This document shows positions 1 through 11,205 of a DNA stretch of 64,000 nucleotides, in pieces. The position numbers were made by a program, and so were the translations under genes. The notes under the pieces are model-generated. The model worked only from the letters and a program-made list of their open reading frames with translations. It searched no databases and was not told the origin of the DNA. The stretch is from Phanerodontia chrysosporium. Its lineage: Eukaryota > Basidiomycota > Agaricomycetes > Polyporales > Phanerochaetaceae. The stretch is taken from contig MJGA01000004.1 in assembly GCA_001910725.1 (NCBI GenBank), positions 496,001 through 560,000 on the forward strand, read 5' to 3'. Each line of letters begins with the position of its first letter. The stretch's first letter is position 1.

Positions 1-511
1 TGCCTAATTCGACGTGAGAGCTATACGCTGGGCGAACAATACAGTCGTTCGCTGTCGATCAGCATAGCGCGAGAGCGTTCGGGTTGTTCAAAGTTCACGA
101 ATAGGATCGCCAAGGGGTAGAGTTAAAAAAGACCTAGACAGAGCCATCGACAGGGCCAGAGACACGGGGCACCCCGCCGTACTCAAGATCAGTGATTGGA
201 TGGGAAGAAGTGGACCACCAAGACTGGTGAAGAAACTGGTACACGCTAGAAACAGCTTCACCATATGGCCGGGGTTTACGACTGATGGGAGCGCAAGAAC
301 TTGAAAACATTACAGTTAAAGGATTGATAATATGACAAAGGGATCGCGAGAGTCACAAAGGTAGAAGGCGTTCCGGGATTATAGGATGGGATTTAGGGCC
401 AAACGCAGTTGTAGGGAGAACGGTGGACCCCTCCAGGTGTCGCAGGTAGAGTGGGCGAGTTCGTGGACTTTATGTACGATGCCGTAAGCAAGGGAAATTA
501 GATCTGAAACA

Positions 512-535
512 GGTCGAGGTCGAGGTCGAGGTCGT
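512..535. repeat. Short GGTCGA hexanucleotide repeat
   Basis: Three perfect copies of GGTCGA followed by a fourth degenerate copy (GGTCGT). It lies in non-coding sequence and is probably a microsatellite. Confidence 0.7.
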
Positions 536-1283
536 CGGATGTAAGGTCGACGTCGACGCACCAGCTTCGTGGCGCTCGGCACCTTCTCACGGCTTCGAAC
601 CATCCTGTTCGTGCATCTTGTTCATTCATTGACAACATTGCGCTTGAACAGAGGCATGAAGCTCGAACATAACGAATCTCAGACTGCTGTGGACGCCGCC
701 GCACAAAACCTGTGTACATACACTGGGCAGATACTTCATATAGTCTGCTGAGACCTAGCACAGACCGCAAGCAGACCGTGCGAATACCCGCCCCATGAGC
801 GAAAGCCAGTAGAGAACTTCGTTATTGGGTGTGCTATATGTACTACACGCAGAAGCGGGAGAACGGACAATGTAAGACACGTAATAGAGCCATAGACCTT
901 GGGATCTCGGTCTCAGCTATTGAAATGCCTATGGAACCAATTATCTTGCTCTTGCCCACAAAAAAGGAACTCCTGCATCCGTGGCGGCGACGAGAACGCG
1001 GAGTGTTTTCGGGGCGTGTCATCTCTGAATAAATGAGCGGAAGGTCATACGCAAAGCAGTGCTGGTGCTATCGCCAGAGGACTAATGACATCACATCTGA
1101 CATAGATGGTAGGTATCACCTTTGGGTATTTTTCCAAGCCCCTTGATGGTAGGACACACTCGTGAAACTATAAGGGGGAAAGAGGAGATGCTCAAGTCAT
1201 GGTTGTTTATGAACAAGTTCAACGTTCCAGGGTGACGTGCATGAGAAACTGAAAAATTCACACGACACTTGGCAATCAGAATG

Positions 1284-1300
1284 TATAAAAATATATTTAT
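1284..1300 (+). promoter_or_regulatory. TATA-like element upstream of tRNA-Ile
   Basis: An uninterrupted A/T block beginning TATAAAAATATA ends about 12 bases before the first base of the tRNA. In some eukaryotes (plants, fission yeast) such upstream TATA elements help position TFIIIB on tRNA genes. The role here is inferred from position only. Confidence 0.4.
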
Positions 1301-1311
1301 TTTCGTTTGCA

Positions 1312-1385
1312 GGCCGACTAGCTCAGTTGGTTAGAGCGTGGTGCTAATAACGCCAAGGTCGTCGGTTCGATCCCGGCGTTGGCCA
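1312..1385 (+). tRNA. tRNA-Ile (anticodon AAT)
   Basis: The 74-base sequence folds into a complete cloverleaf. The acceptor stem GGCCGAC pairs with GTTGGCC (one G-T pair) and has discriminator A. The D-arm includes the A box TAGCTCAGTTGGTTAGAGC. The anticodon stem TGGTG/CGCCA encloses loop CTAATAA, giving anticodon AAT. The T-arm GTCGG/CCGGC carries the B box GGTTCGATCCC. There is no intron. AAT is read as inosine-AU in eukaryotes and decodes AUU, AUC and AUA isoleucine codons. A run of five T follows three bases downstream. Confidence 0.96.
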
Positions 1386-1388
1386 GTC

Positions 1389-1393
1389 TTTTT
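1389..1393 (+). terminator. RNA polymerase III terminator (T5)
   Basis: TTTTT begins three bases after the tRNA 3' end, and a second T5 follows at 1396-1400. Oligo-T on the coding strand is the standard Pol III stop signal. Confidence 0.8.
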
Positions 1394-1595
1394 CCTTTTT
1401 CCGCCTACTCTTATAACTTACTCAATGATTGTTCTTCGCCTGACCGCTACTACGCCAATCATCGAGGAAAAGCGTTTGCCAGGTGCACTATCTGACGGAC
1501 ACAAGACCATCGACGTGTAAGGGGTATATTTCCTGTGTGAGATGTGGCAAGGACCAATGTAACACTTCGCATATGAAATGTATGAGCAGACAGCC

Positions 1596-2978
1596 TCACA
1601 AGCCATCACCCTGCTTCTCGATCTCCAGAACAACGGGGCAATGGTCAGATGCGCCGTAAATCTCGTCTCGAATCTCGCACATCTTGACCTTTTCCAGCAG
1701 TCGCTCGCTGACGACAACTACGAGAATGATGAGCTGACAGCGTCATCACGACATGGACATAACGTACAGTGATCCAAACGCCATCCGACACCCTTCGAAC
1801 GGCAGTTCTGCCGGTACGAGAAGTAGGTGTAGTGTCGCAGCTTCGGATGGAGGTGCCGCCAGACGTCAATCATCTTCTGACCGTCCTCGGGATCAAGGAC
1901 GGCCTTGAACGCGGAGGTCTCTTCCTCGGTGTACCCTGGGGTCTTGTTCCAGTTTGGTTTCGGGTTTGCGAGATCCAACTCTGTAGGCGCGACATTCAGG
2001 TCCCCGGTCCAGATCACGGGCTTTTTCGAGTCCAGTTCGCGTATGTACGCGTTAAAATGCTTGTTCCATGTCTTCTTCTCTGGCATGGTCTGTCAAAGCG
2101 AGGGTTGAGTACCACGAGAGCTTTCGAGGCCAGGACACGCACCTTGAGACCAGTACCAGCATTCACGACGTACGTGCCTATGACGTAGACGTGCTCAAAT
2201 TCGAGCGTGACGATTCGACCCTTGACGTGTTCAGGGTCTGGATGTCCGGGCAGAGTGTAATCCACAGAAAGAGGCTTGATTTTGGAGAGAATTGCTGTTC
2301 CAGCTGCATGCCCAACGCTTGTGAGCCTCGGTGCCTCACCACCCGGTCAGATAAAGGGCATACAGTATGTTTTCTTTGCAGAGATCGACCAGTAGCGATG
2401 CGGGTAACGTTTCGTTAAAACAGGATCTATAGGATTGTCGTTGACCTGCAGTGTCGCGTTAGAGTACACTTCATTTCAGACTCGTAGCACAAGGACGCAC
2501 CTTCGTCTCGGTTAAGACCAGCACATCCGCATCTTCAGCTTCAACATAATATTTGAATCCCTGCGAACGGCGATGTCAGCACTGCACACAGTGGAGCATC
2601 CAGATCACGCACTTTCTTCGAGCTCGCCGCCAGACCACAGATGTTCCATGCCGCGATGCGGATCGCGTTTGCACTCTTCGGCGGGAACTGGACGTTTACA
2701 GGGATGACCTTATTCGTAGGCTGCCCATTCGGCGCGCGTTCAACGTTGTCCTTCTGCTCTTCCACCTTTGCCTTCTTCGTGGTTCTACGCGCCGCGTCTT
2801 CCGCGTCGTCGTCGTCGTCCTCCTCTGCCTTCCGCTTCGCGACCTTTTTCGCGGGAGCCTTGTCAGTTTGCTTTGCGGCCTTGATTGGCTTGACAGATCT
2901 CTTTGTCTGGGGCGAGTCTTCAGAGTCCGAAGACTCGACGATTGTTTGTTTCGTCGACGCGGCTCGTTTCGGTGGCAT
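1596..2978 (-). CDS. AP endonuclease / exonuclease III family DNA repair enzyme (APE1-like)
   Basis: The protein would cleave the DNA backbone 5' of abasic sites in base excision repair, probably in the nucleus and perhaps mitochondria. Six exons join cleanly (exon 1 is 2978-2623, exon 2 is 2560-2501; the last ends in TGA at 1598-1596). The N-terminal ~115 residues are Lys/Asp-rich with nuclear-localisation-like clusters (KRKAEEDDDDD). The catalytic fold then shows the family motifs in order: IAAWNICG, LVLTETK (catalytic Glu), GTAILSK, GDLNVAP (Asp/Asn pair), GVGWRLDHFV and GASDHCPV (catalytic Asp-His). The start MPPKRAAS is chosen because upstream in-frame sequence is low quality and introduces no conserved residues. 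The architecture matches ExoIII/APE1 rather than the APN1 (endonuclease IV) family. No frame break was found. Confidence 0.93.
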
Positions 2979-3361
2979 CGTCGGCAGACTGTCAAGAGGT
3001 GGGCAACGCGCAAGTAGTAGAAGTGAGGAAAGAGTCAATGGCCTGGAAGGCTGGCTATAGAGCACTGCTGCTATCTGCTTGGGTATCGCTGTATGTACGC
3101 GTCGAAAGAGGCCAAGCATGAACAACGGCGCCTACTCTACGCGTCGCGTCTGAGCGTGTTTCATTCCGCGTTTCACACGCCACGAACCAACAACGATGAC
3201 TAGCAACAAGAAATCCAGGATGACTATTCCAAAAGTCCGGTATGATACAGCACAGTACAACAACAACAACAGCAATCCAAGTACAACTATTTTTACATGG
3301 ATATCTCGATCGAGGAGGGAGTTGAGCCCTCTCGGGTCGTGGAAGACGCGATTGAGGCGGA

Positions 3362-6300
3362 CTAGTTTCCTCGTGCTTCGAGGCCTTGCTTGATGGCTAT
3401 ACAGAAGTGAGTAAGAGAAATCATTCACACCATTAGTGACGATACTTACCCTCACAGGTATCCTTCGCGTCGCCGAAGAGCATCTTCGTTCCCGGCATGT
3501 AGAACATCGGGTTCGGCACGTCCGCTGTGCACCCAGATGAGCATGGCCCGAAAGAGCCTAGACAGTAATACGCACCATAGCCGCTGGACATTCCACGCTT
3601 CATGACAATGACCTGCTTGCTCTTCCACGCGTGCAGAACAGGCATGCCCGCGATGGCAGAGCCCGGCTCAAGAGCGATCGGGTTCACTGTGTCGTTCGCA
3701 CCAATGACAAGCGTCACGTCTGTGTCCTGGAAGTCGTCGTTGATCTCGTCCATCTCAAGTACGACTGCACAATGAATGTCAGTATAATCCGCAATCATTT
3801 AACGCTGCGAACAGATACATACTGTCGTAGGGCACCGACGCCTCCGCAAGGAGCACGTTGCACTGTCCGGGCATGCGGCCTGCAACAGGGTGGATCGCGA
3901 AGCGCACGTTGACGCCGCGCGAGCGCAGGATGCGTACGATCTCTGCAATGGCGTACTGAGCCTTCGCGACGGCCATGCCGTACCCGACGACCAGGATCAC
4001 ATTATCCGCATTGCTCAACGCGTCGACAGTCTCGTCCACGCTCGTCTTTGTGATAGTGCCTTCGATCTTGTAGTCCGACTGAGTCGTGGCCGTTCCGATG
4101 CCACCAAAGAGCACGTTTGTCAGAGTACGATTCATGGCAACACACTGTCGAAGAAACGTGAGCATCTCGCCCGATGATAGAGCCAGAGTTGCTAACCATG
4201 ATGTAGGAGAGGATGGAGCCGCTGACGCCAATAAGAGCACCAACGGTCGTTAGCAGTGGGTTGTCAAGCATGAAACCCTCGGCCACCAGCGCGAAGCCGG
4301 AATATGCATTCAGGACGGTAATAACCACGGCTATTCATGATGTTAGCCTAGCTCCCACTCCAGCCACTGCGAATACTCACGCATATCAGCGCCTCCAATC
4401 GCAGCAGTGGTCGTGAAGCCCTTAATGAAACTCAGCGCAGCATTTGCACCGAGGTACGCCGCAGCGATGAGGGGCACAGTGGGTGCAAACTTGACAAACG
4501 CCCCCATAGTAAGTAGGTTCGCGCCGAGAAGAGAGCTGTTGATGATGTGTCGCCCGGGTAGCGCCAGCGGGCGCGAAGACATCTTCCCTGCGAGCTTAAG
4601 AAACGCCACGATGGATCCAGTGAAGGTCACGCCACCTGCCCATGCTGTCAGTATACGAAACACGTGCGGGGTGTGACTGACAGACCGATGAGAACACCGA
4701 GGTACGCCGTAATGAGGTGCAGATTGTCGGCGTGGCCAGCATCTGCCATGACACTCGCGATGCTCGTGAAGACTGCAGCAAGACCGACGACGGAGTGCAG
4801 CGCCGCAACCATCTGCGGGAGCTCAATCGCCGTGATGCGACGCCCATCACAGTGCCGATGCCTCCACCCATGGCTGCGACTGCAGCAAACTGGACCAAGG
4901 TTTCGGGCTCAAAGCCAACTGCAGCGAGGGACGCAAGGATACCAGAAACTACAATGCTCTATCAGCATATAGCCGAGAACGGGGGAAGCCTGCTGATACT
5001 CACTGACACCCAGAATACCCAGGATGTTGCCCTGGCGCGCAGTCGCTTGCGAACCGAGGCCAGACAGCGAGCCTTCGGACTGCGTCAGCCGACTGTGCCC
5101 TTGAGATCGGTAACCAGACGTACCGATACAGAGAATACTACTCGTGAGATAGCCGGCTTGCACGAGACCAGCCATTCCGGTGCTGGCTGCGCAAGGAAGC
5201 CGCCAGTGAAGACGACAGCCGGAATTGTGTACAACCAGTTGTACTCCGGGGGATCAGTGGCGCCTGCAGGAGACGGATTAGTTGGGTTAATGGTAAGAGC
5301 TTACTTAGACCACGCACGCTTGAACATGTCCAGCATCCGCTTAGTGATCACGAAGCCTCCGGCGACGTTTACGCTCGCAAGAAGTACGGAGAGGGCGCCG
5401 AGCACTTGTGGGACCGTCTCCGGGGTGTATCCTCCGCCCATGACGTACAGGCCACCAATGCCGACCATACCTAACAACAGCAATAAGCACAGAGCAGTCA
5501 TCATCCACACGCATACGCATATACGCACCAGAAATCGCATTCGTCACTGACATGAGCGGCGAGTGTAACGCGGGCGCGACGCCCCAGACGACACGATAGC
5601 CAATGAGGCCCGCGAGGCCGAACGTAAAGAAGTTGGCCATGAACGCGGGGCCCGCGAGCTTCCCGAGCGCGACGGCAGAGCCCATACCGGCGGTGATGAC
5701 GGCGACCTCGCGCTTCGCCTTCGCCCAGGGCGTAAGCGCAGTAACCTCGGCCTCCTTTGGCGGCGTCGGCGGCGCGACGACAGGCGGCGGCAGTGGACGC
5801 GGCGCGGGCGGCAGGCGCACGCCATTGTGCAGCACGATCGACCCGCGCACGACCTCGTCCTCGAGGTTGACCGCGAAGTGGCCGGTGCCCGGCCCGATGG
5901 AGAGCAGGAACTTGGTGATGTTATTCGAATAGAGCGTCGAGGATTGCGTAGGGAGACGGGAAGGGAGGTCGGTGTAGCCTGCGCATAAACAGGATGAGAC
6001 AAAAGACGCGTCCTTGAACGGCTGGGAGCGTACCGATGATGGTGACACCCTTGTAGGCATACGCCTCACCGGGTTTGGTGACAGCGCAGTTACCACCAGT
6101 CTCTGCAGCCAAATCCACAATGACTGAGCCTTGCTTCATGGCAGAAACCATCTACGAGGCATTATAATGAGAACGCAGTGTGCGCTGCTGGGTCACACGA
6201 CCTTACCTCTTCCGTGATGAGCTTCGGGGCCGGTTTACCAGGGATGAGGGCCTATATGCGCATATATGAGTTGATTCATCGCGTGAAGCAGGGCCGCACG

Positions 6301-7547
6301 CACCGTAGTGATGATGATATCGACATCCTTGGCCTGTTCCATGAAGAGCTTCATCTCTGCTTCAATGAATTCCTTGGACATTTCCTTAGCATATCCACCG
6401 CCGCCGTCGCCAGACTCTTCGATATCGACCTCGAGGAATTCTGCACCGAGAGACTGGACCTGTTCACGAGCTGCCGCACGCGTATCGAAGCCGCGAACGA
6501 TGGCACCCATTCGACGAGCCTAGACACGTGATTAGTGCAGACACCCCCACCCAACTGCAACGACACGTACAGTTGCAATAGCACTGAGACCAGCGACACC
6601 AGCACCGATAACCAGAACCTTGCACGGAGGGATCTTGCTGCATGGCAGTCAGACACGATACAGACGGTGCTCTTGACTCTACTGACCCTGCAGCAGTAAC
6701 CTGACCAGTAAGGAAGCGTCCAAAGTGGTTGGCAGCCTCGAGAACAGCCTTGTATCCCGCGATGTTCGCCATTGAGCTAGGCCACGGCTCGTCTAAGCAC
6801 GCTTATCACTGCTTGTATGCGACGCGAACACACACCTGAGAGCGTCGAAAACCTGGGCACGCGATATGCGAGGAATCATCTCCATTGCAAAAGCAGTCGC
6901 CTTCCGGGCCTCCAGAGCTTCAACAATCTCCTTGTTCTGGTTCGGGTACAGGAAGGAGATGAGCGTCGAACCCTCCTTGATCTTCTCCGCCTCCTGGCCA
7001 AAGATCGGGGGCCGGACCTTGAGCATGATGTCCGTCGAGTTGAAGAGCTCATCACGGTCGACGAGAATCGCGCCCGCGGCCCTGTAGTGTTCATCGAGGA
7101 ACTGCGCTTGCTCGCCGGCCGTCTTCTCGACGAGCACTCGCGCGAAGCCCTTCTTGAGAAGCAGGGCAGTGTTCTGTGGTGTGAGAGCGACGCGGTGTTC
7201 GTTGGGGTATATCTCTAGGGCACTCCGACCGTCAAGGACGAGTAGGGTATACCTAGTCACGGCCAGGTCATCGGCGACTTCCCACCGCCCGCGGTAATCA
7301 GCACGCACCAGTGAGCTCTGGCTTCGCAGGGGCGCCATTCCCGTTCTTCTCGTTCCATCGGGGCGCGGATGTTTGCAGACTGCGGGCCGCGAGGGACGCT
7401 GCACGGCGTCGTCATCATTGTCGTCAACCATCGCCACGACGAGGCGGGGGACGCACCATGTTTTGTGCATCTCCTCGCAGACGGCAGTCTGTGCAGCGCA
7501 CTCAGGAGCCCGGGCGGGCAGGAGCGCGCAAGGGCGAGGTCGAGCAT
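3362..7547 (-). CDS. NNT: Mitochondrial NAD(P) transhydrogenase (proton-translocating), frame broken by three single-base gaps
   Basis: It would transfer hydride from NADH to NADP+ driven by the proton gradient across the inner mitochondrial membrane. The start at 7547 gives a basic, Arg-rich presequence ([15 protein letters not shown]...), typical of mitochondrial targeting. The order is PntA-like NAD-binding domain ([45 protein letters not shown]), linker and membrane helices, then PntB-like helices and the NADP-binding domain ending [33 protein letters not shown] and GANDTVNP. This single-chain order is that of animal and fungal NNT. About a dozen introns were resolved. Conserved reading continues only if one base is restored near 7218, 5192 and 4842; all other joins are clean, so sequencing error is the likeliest cause. 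The stop is TAG at 3364-3362. Confidence 0.9.
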
Positions 7548-7894
7548 CGGTGCACGCCTCGGTGTGGGGGGCAGATGGGCGACGTGGACAGAGGAGGACG
7601 TCGAGGGCGAGAGGGCCGGTCTCGATAGAAATCCGAAGCTGGGCTGATCAAACGCTTGCCATGCCGCACATGTGCCTGCCACAGCGGGACCAGAATGCAA
7701 CTCAATTGACAAGTCTCGAGGGGCATGTGCTCACTCCCGCCTGATGGCTTTGATGCCCCGCATCCAAGGCACCGCTATATCCGGGGTAAGCACCCTCTCT
7801 GGGTTCATGTCCCCGACGTTCACCCAGCTTTCACCGACAAAGGCTACATATATAGTACAGAACCGACATGTATATCGCTCTTTCAAGTCTAGCT
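7548..7894. other. Spacer between NNT 5' end and aldolase 3' end
   Basis: About 350 bases that should hold the NNT promoter and 5' leader and the 3' untranslated region of the aldolase gene, both on the minus strand. I see no additional gene. Confidence 0.4.
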
Positions 7895-9095
7895 TCACTG
7901 ACCCGCAATCTGCTTCTCGAGAGCGACGATTTTCCTGATGTGTGGATGGTTCCACAGCGCATCTGCCGCCTCACGCGAGATAGGTGGCAATGGTCGCCTC
8001 GGGTTCCCACCGTAGCCGTAGAGCCTCTGCACGATCGCCTTCGTACCGGACACGCCAGACCCCGCGACCGTGATGTCAGCACGTGCAACGATTCCCTGCA
8101 CCCGCTGCGCCTCCGCGAGGACCGACGGGTCCGTGAGACTTTGAACAGACAGGTCATACAGCTTCCTGATGGAGTGCTGCAACCGACGACGGCTCAGCTC
8201 GTGACATGCCCAGAGAACAAGAGGACGTACAGGTGCCACGTTGGCCAGCCCGGTTATTGCGCCATGGCCTCTCACGTATGTCGAGGCCACGAGGAAGTCG
8301 CTGTACCCGCCGAGCACGAGGAATTCTTGCGTCGCGGTCTTGCGCGGGAATTGGGACGTGTAGGATTGGTCGGATACAGTCGCGCAGATTCTCGTCAATT
8401 TCCCAACGTTGCCACATCTGTATACGTTGTATTTAGGATGCTTGACGTGACGCAGCACAGAGCACATACGTGAGCTTAACCCCGATGATGTTCGTATCTT
8501 CAGACGCGAGCTCAGTGATGAGGTCAGAGTCGAGGTCTATGCCACCCGTCGCGCCAGGATCTGCCAAGACACCGTCAGCAACCGACGCCGCACCCAAAGC
8601 CATGAAAACGCACAATTGTACAACATAATCGGAATCGGACTCTCCCTCGCCACCTCGCGGTAGAAAGCCTTGAGCGCGTCCCTGTCCTTTGCGAGTGCGC
8701 CCGCGAAATACCCGGGGGTGATCACGATCGCGTAGTCCGCGCCCGCGTCCGCCGCCGCGCGGCTCAGAAGGAGCGTCTCGCGCGTGCTGCCGCCGCCGGT
8801 GCCCACGACGAGCGGGAGCGTGCGCGTCGAGCACGCGCGCGCGCTGCGCACGAGCGTCGTGCGTTCATCGTGCGACAGGTGCACCGCCTCGCCGTTCGAG
8901 CCCGCGAGCAGCGGGCCCACGCCCGCCTGCGCGATGCGTAGGACGTGTTTCTCGAAGGACGCGAGGTCTGTAGACTGCTTGTCAGTGCCGGGAGTGGTGG
9001 TATCCTGGGGACGGCGCACCGAGGTCCTCCGTCTGCGGATGGAAGAACGACAGGATAGGGCAGAAGACGCCTGGTTTCAATAGACGGGGCGCCAT
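7895..9095 (-). CDS. DapA-family class I aldolase (4-hydroxy-2-oxoglutarate / 2-keto-3-deoxy-sugar acid aldolase type)
   Basis: Members of this family cleave 2-keto acids through a lysine Schiff base to give pyruvate. Fungal relatives act in D-galacturonate, L-rhamnose or hydroxyproline breakdown, so the substrate here is not fixed. The start MAPRLLKPGVFCPILSFF is at 9095. The motifs seen are GSNGEAVHLSHDE (substrate carboxylate site), VVGTGGGSTRETL, PIPIMLYNYPG (catalytic Tyr, completed across an intron), IIGVKLTCGN (Schiff-base Lys) and a C-terminal GVSGTKAIVQRLYGYGG. Five exons join in frame with canonical GT-AG borders and the protein is of normal family length (a little over 300 residues). 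True dihydrodipicolinate synthase is unlikely because fungi make lysine by the alpha-aminoadipate route. Confidence 0.9.
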
Positions 9096-9628
9096 GTCGA
9101 CGAGTAAGTGAAGGGGATATCGCGCTGAGCAAGATATATCGCGATCGCTAAGGCGTGTTATATCATGCCTCTTGTCCGTGTCGGTCCGGGCTTGGAGTAA
9201 TGCAACTGATCCATGATAGGGGGTCGTGTCAACGCTGTTTCCTGGACGATTCCTAGAGAGACCAGCTGCTCAGATACTTGTCGCAAGCTATCATTGGTTT
9301 CGGTCAGGAGTATGCACGGTCCGGAAGCCCTGCAGTGTGAGCTGGGCTGCATGGCGTGCACACTGAAACGACGGAAAAGAAGACGATTGCCGTGTTAATC
9401 CAACGGACGACCGACGGCTCAGAAGGCGGAACCTATCAGGCATAGCAAAGCTATGATGTCACTCAGAAGGCTGCGAGTGATGGAGTTTGCCACTTCTCGA
9501 TACACATTGCTATCTGTGTGCGAGTTCTCGTCAGTCGTGAACAGAGCTCAAGGCGCATATACTCACCTAAGTAAAACCCATGAAGGCGTTTTCGTGCACG
9601 AACGTGCTCACAAGAGCCGACCGAGCCC
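9096..9628. other. Spacer, no gene seen
   Basis: Between the aldolase start and the Pus4 stop, both on the minus strand. No frame with recognisable protein, no tRNA and no repeat. It presumably contains the aldolase promoter. Confidence 0.4.
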
Positions 9629-10787
9629 TCAATCTATGACCTGCATCTTGTCCATGACGGCCCGCTCCCATTCATACCAGCCATCCTCGTCAGGTTCCCC
9701 TGGATCTGCGACAGCCTTCTCGAAGACTTCCCAGGGCACGCAGCCCAGCGTTTTCTCCTCTTCACTTGGCTCGAGCGCGAACGGCCCTTGGCGCGAGCGC
9801 GTCAGGGTCACGACATGTGCTGCTGAGCCGACGGCGTGTCCGAGGTCGTGGACGATCGAGCGCACATATGTGCCTCCCGACACGCGCATCCGGAGAACGA
9901 ATGCGGTCGGCGGCGTGTCGTCGAGGTCGCGGCTTCTGGTTCATCGGCAACAACCACTTGGTCTTCGATGCCGTGCGTCGCTTTTTCGAGGGCATTTTTC
10001 TGCTCGTCCGAGAACTTTGTCTCCGGGTACTTGTAGCTGTGGTCGCTGCCTTTCCACTCGATGATCTCGAGTTCGTGTATGGTGACGGGCCTCGCTTCGA
10101 TGGGCCGCGGAAGGGGTATGCCTTCTCGCGCGTACTCATAGAGTGGCTTGCCGTCAATCTTCAGCGCTGAAAATCTGTGAATGCGTGAGCAAAGGCCGGG
10201 TTCGGAAGAGGATACGAACATTGGCGGCTTCTGTAGAATGTCGCCTCTGAACTTTGGCAGAGCTGCTTCCACTTTTTCGCGCGTAACGTGCTTCCAAGGC
10301 GCGACACGGACGACGGCGCCCTCACTGTCGAAAGAGTCGGTCTCACAACCCAAGAGAGCCGTGGTGCGATATTCCTAGCTTCTGAATGAACGACCAGTTA
10401 AATATGAGCAAACAGGTCGTACACACCTTGACACCGTTCAGGTAGTCCTGGAGCTTCTTCGTAGCTTTACCAATGGCGATTACTACATTGCTCAATGAGT
10501 TGAGACCAGAGCGCTAGACCTTAGTGCGACTCACCTACCGAGCACTCCGTCCGCAAGAGGATCCAGGGTGCCTCCCTGCCCGACCTTGACTGTGTCTTTC
10601 GCATATTTGCCCCGATTTCCCTTTCCCTTTCCCCGCTTCTCCGCCTTCTTGAGGTCGTCCTCCGGTACGAACAGACGCGAACGCGTCACGAGTTTCTTGA
10701 TGTCGTTCACCACCGCCATGGACGTCGGCCCTGACGGCTTGGCGACCGCGAACAGAGCGGAGACTGGAGAGTGACTGCCTTGGGCAT
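9629..10787 (-). CDS. PUS4: tRNA pseudouridine-55 synthase (TruB / Pus4 family), start and frame uncertain
   Basis: Family members convert U55 in the T-loop of tRNAs to pseudouridine. The diagnostic catalytic motif is VGQGGTLDPLADGVLG, with the nucleophilic Asp. Preceding it is AVAKPSGPTSMAVVNDIKKL, and after it are VVIAIGKATKKLQDYL, FSALKIDGKPLYEYAREG and the C-terminal RVSGGTYVRSIVHDLG signature. Two breaks exist. The only plausible ATG (10787, MPKAVTLQSPL) is one base out of frame with the body of the protein near 10760. A second single-base gap near 9931 separates the insert after VVVADEPEA from the conserved TYVRS segment. The insertion between the motifs (about 100 residues) is longer than in bacterial TruB, as usual in fungi. 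The stop is TGA at 9631-9629. Confidence 0.85.
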
Positions 10788-11205
10788 TATGGCCGTGCGA
10801 GAGAGCTGTTGGTACAGAAGATTGTTTTTGAAGAGTCTCACACTTGGGACGAAGGTCATGAAAGTCGGAAGAGCGGAAGAGGCGCGTCGGCGACACTTAC
10901 TGACCTCGGATATCGGGCCGTTTTCGCACGGTCAATAATGGTAAGTAACGTGAACTATCCTACGCTCCGCGATCTACAACTACTACGACTCTGCAAATCT
11001 ACTCGTAGTGAGTCTAGTCTCAAGTGCTCGGCGTCGATGCGTTCATTCATTATATATAGTCGATCCAGAATAGACAGCGGATAACGGACGCGCAACGCCG
11101 CGCCAGCCCCGCGGACATGGACCTGCAACACCGGCGGGACTCCGTCAGACTCACGGAGATATAAAGCCTCCACTTACAGCAGCAGAAGGCATCTAAAGCT
11201 CTCCC
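10788..11205. promoter_or_regulatory. Divergent intergenic region between PUS4 and aldo/keto reductase
   Basis: The two genes point away from each other across 418 bases. TATATATA lies at 11051-11058, about 150 bases before the reductase ATG, and TATAAAG at 11160-11166, about 40 bases before it. The former is the better-placed TATA box if the leader is around 100 bases. No other coding signal. Confidence 0.45.

Larger units (their letters stand above)
1..1311. other. No recognisable gene upstream of the tRNA
   Basis: I find no conserved protein here. A plus-strand frame without an ATG stays open from about 69 to the stop at 300-302. It could be the tail of a gene or an old element cut by the window edge, but its translation resembles nothing I recognise. 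The other short frames look random. The stretch also holds a small GGTCGA repeat and the AT-rich element before the tRNA, listed separately. Confidence 0.4.

Noticed and set aside
69..302. Open frame resembling a retroelement or truncated gene tail
   Set aside because: No reverse transcriptase, integrase or zinc-knuckle motif could be identified, so I did not call a mobile element.
512..535. Short repeat as part of a CRISPR or satellite array
   Set aside because: Only three to four hexamer units, no spacers and no further copies nearby; it is a simple microsatellite.
3362..7547. NNT as a pseudogene
   Set aside because: Three one-base gaps exist, but all catalytic and membrane segments, splice sites and the targeting peptide are perfect, and neighbouring essential genes show the same type of gap.
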